From Neobacillus mesonae (GTDB lineage: Bacteria > Bacillota > Bacilli > Bacillales > Cytobacillaceae): DNA of 64,000 nucleotides. The number at the start of each line of letters is the position of its first letter. Positions within the stretch are counted from its first letter, which is position 1. Below, in pieces: positions 62,460-64,000 of this stretch. The stretch is taken from assembly GCF_001636315.1 (NCBI RefSeq), contig NZ_KV440949.1, forward strand, positions 3,528,973-3,592,972, in the 5' to 3' direction. The position numbers and the translations under genes were made by a program. A model generated the notes under the pieces. That model was not told where the DNA came from. It ran no database searches and saw nothing but the letters and a program-made list of their open reading frames with translations.

Positions 62460-62879
62460 TTAGGAATTTTTTAACTTACTAATAGTAATAAAATTTGCAA
62501 TTTGTTTTGTTGCCTCATCAAAATTTTCTTTGAATTCATGTTCCCATACCCTTAAAATATTCCATCCCATATCACGATAATATTTGGTCACCTCAATATC
62601 CCTTTTTTTGTTCCTCTCAAGTTTCTTTTCCCAGTATTCTCTATTGGATTTTGGCATATTACCATGAAGAGGGCAGTTATGCCAAAAGCAAGAGTCAATA
62701 AAAATAACAATTTTGTCCTTCTTTATAGCAATATCAGGCTTCCCGATTAATCGGGCATTTTTACGAAAGCGGAACCCCATTTTCCAGAGTGCTTTTGTAA
62801 CTCTATTTTCTAAAGCAGATTGTGATTTTATTGCTTTCATATTTTTAGTTCTTTGTTCTTTTGTTAAGTTATCAGCCAT
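62460..62879 (-). CDS. vsr: Very short patch repair endonuclease (Vsr)
   Basis: This 139-residue endonuclease of the Vsr family nicks at T:G mismatches made when 5-methylcytosine deaminates. The N-terminus TKEQRTKNMKAIKSQSALEN, the catalytic Asp in IGKPDIAIKKDKIVIFID, and CFWHNCPLHGNMPKSNREYW are all diagnostic; the histidines of CFWHNCPLH are at the zinc and active-site positions. The ATG at 62879 gives the standard length; a longer frame to 62999 adds 40 hydrophobic residues that relatives lack. It is convergent with the operon and logically serves the C5 methyltransferase. Confidence 0.93.
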   Translation of the reverse strand: MADNLTKEQRTKNMKAIKSQSALENRVTKALWKMGFRFRKNARLIGKPDIAIKKDKIVIFIDSCFWHNCPLHGNMPKSNREYWEKKLERNKKRDIEVTKYYRDMGWNILRVWEHEFKENFDEATKQIANFITISKLKNS

Positions 62880-63151
62880 TTTTATATGCCGCCCAGAAAA
62901 GTATTTAACATAATTATATTTACCCAAAAGTGGAAAATATAAAACAGAGTAAAGGAAAATAATTACACTCGGCTGTTTGTGTTTCTCGGTACAGCTCATT
63001 ACCTTAGGCGTTCAGGCAGCAAACAAAAAATTATTGTTTGTTTAAAGCATCTTACTAATAATCTCTAAAATAATTAGTTCATAAACTATTAATTAAAAAA
63101 GGCGGTACATCTCTTCCTTAAGGCCTATCAACCTACATAGTCAGCGCAAAA

Positions 63152-63230
63152 TGATATGAAAAATGAATGAAATTGCAAAAAACGGCTTCAAAATACCATT
63201 TTGAAGCGAAAAAAATGCATTTTCATATCA
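63152..63230. repeat. Nested hairpins upstream of the last gene
   Basis: Outer arms TGATATGAAAAATG (63152-63165) and CATTTTCATATCA (63218-63230) enclose a perfect inner stem, GCTTCAAAAT/ATTTTGAAGC (63185-63207, loop ACC). A further GGCTCCAAAAT copy follows at about 63236. The arrangement suggests a structured leader, a replication-type element or an integration junction. Confidence 0.6.
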
Positions 63231-63355
63231 AAATTGGCTCCAAAATAGATTTTTCGTCATTCGCTTACTAACTCTAAACCCGCTATCTTAGAGGTGCAGG
63301 AAATGGACTTTGCAATAGTCAGAATTGGTCTCCTGCTTCCTAAAAAACGAGATTG

Positions 63356-63375
63356 GAAACACGTTACTGTGTTTC
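63356..63375 (+). promoter_or_regulatory. Hairpin just before the ribosome binding site of the last gene
   Basis: GAAACAC and GTGTTTC pair around GTTACT and end 2-3 bases before AAAGGGTGG. Such a stem next to the binding site could influence translation or RNA stability. Confidence 0.4.
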
Positions 63376-63391
63376 GAAAGGGTGGCTCATA

Positions 63392-64000
63392 ATGAAGAAT
63401 TTGAAATCAGGCTCTATTGAACAATTTGAGAAGTTTTCACAGTTTGAAAGTCTAAAAGAATTCAATCATCATGTCGAACAATGGATGTTAGAGTATAAAG
63501 CTGAATTTTCAAAAGGAGAATTAATGGGATTAAAGCGCCTAGTCCGCTTTGCGGTTAAAATCCCTGGAATTTGTAATGCTAAAATTGGAACCGTTCTAGC
63601 AGCGGTTCACAAAGAATATAATAACAACGGAATATCCCGATCTACTTTCAAGCGGATGATCATTAAAGCGAAAAATTTAGGCATTTTCACAGTCTATGAA
63701 ACGGAAAGAAAAAATGGCTCACAATCCAGCAATTTATACATATTTAATCGTTTTCCTTCATATGAACCACCTAAGCAGGAAATAATGGACCAGCCAAAAG
63801 AAACTAATAATCTTTTAAAAACTGAAAAAGAACAAAAGAATAATAAACGTAAAGAACAACCGTCAGCATCCGAAATCAAAATAGATCACAATTTTGTTAG
63901 CAGCCGTGTTCCAAAACCTTTTGTAGACCTGGTAAAGTACTTTTTTACTGATGCAAAGACAATAGAAGAGTATTGGCACATGACTAAGATTGCTGCATAC
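63392..64000 (+). CDS. Uncharacterised HTH-like cytosolic protein (cut by window end)
   Basis: The frame is open from the ATG at 63392 to the end of the window (203 codons) without a stop. AAAGGGTGG lies about 8 bases before the ATG. The N-terminal part is helical, and residues about 55-105 look like a winged-helix DNA-binding region (KIGTVLAAVHKEYNNNGISR, then STFKRMIIKAKNLGIFTVYE). A charged Lys/Asn-rich linker follows. Proteins of this type occur in Bacillaceae without known function; a plasmid replication or mobile-element link is possible. Partial at the 3' end. Confidence 0.65.
   Translation, partial: MKNLKSGSIEQFEKFSQFESLKEFNHHVEQWMLEYKAEFSKGELMGLKRLVRFAVKIPGICNAKIGTVLAAVHKEYNNNGISRSTFKRMIIKAKNLGIFTVYETERKNGSQSSNLYIFNRFPSYEPPKQEIMDQPKETNNLLKTEKEQKNNKRKEQPSASEIKIDHNFVSSRVPKPFVDLVKYFFTDAKTIEEYWHMTKIAAY

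Noticed and set aside
62880..62999. 40-residue N-terminal extension of Vsr
   Set aside because: Vsr proteins begin with the TKEQR region near the ATG at 62879, and the extension is hydrophobic and unlike the family.

Overview
The window looks like chromosomal DNA of a low-GC Gram-positive bacterium of the family Bacillaceae (Bacillus or Neobacillus type). The evidence is strong AGGAGG-type ribosome binding sites, frequent TTG and GTG starts, many U-tailed hairpin terminators, and gene families typical of that group (Csp3-like copper protein, YfiY/YfiZ/YfhA-like siderophore transport, DUF421, YkuD transpeptidase, DinB proteins). No rRNA, tRNA or CRISPR array was seen.

Layout. 1-4.4 kb: metallo-hydrolase, glycosyltransferase, PAP2 phosphatase, copper storage protein, DUF188 protein. 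4.5-8.9 kb: a 52-bp tandem repeat array interrupted by a complete IS256-family element with an 8-bp target duplication, then a secreted amidohydrolase whose 3' end is also present as a remnant at 3.6 kb. 9.0-14.0 kb: a Fur-box-controlled siderophore uptake locus (lipoprotein, two permeases, ATPase, FhuF-like reductase). 14.1-20.7 kb: a pseudouridine locus (HTH-kinase fusion, psuK, psuG, CNT nucleoside transporter) flanked by two paralogous EamA transporters, with palindromic operator candidates. 20.8-29 kb: single housekeeping-like genes, an IS3-family element that splits a terminator hairpin, and an L,D-transpeptidase. 29-42.8 kb: secreted M28 peptidase, a truncated response regulator, paired DUF6223-like proteins, an MFS/ArsR pair, two broken DinB genes, a StyA-like monooxygenase, GNAT, AraC and TPR proteins, and a GIY-YIG protein. 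43-52.7 kb: a 1.1-kDa-residue-scale (1113 aa) surface protein, a double-TerD protein, a TSUP transporter, an HrtAB-like ABC pair and a decayed gene.

53.4-62.9 kb is the most notable region. It is a compact putative defence locus: C5 cytosine methyltransferase, GHKL/MORC-like ATPase, Z1-domain helicase-like ATPase, PD-(D/E)XK protein, AIPR protein, and a convergent Vsr mismatch endonuclease. The middle genes overlap or nearly touch, so they probably act as one complex that uses methylation to tell self from foreign DNA. GHKL-ATPase plus helicase plus nuclease neighbourhoods have been predicted to be restriction systems, but this exact composition has no function that I can name with confidence. 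The window ends inside an uncharacterised gene preceded by nested hairpins.

At least five families of short dispersed repeats occupy the intergenic spaces. They explain most of the longer gene-free stretches.
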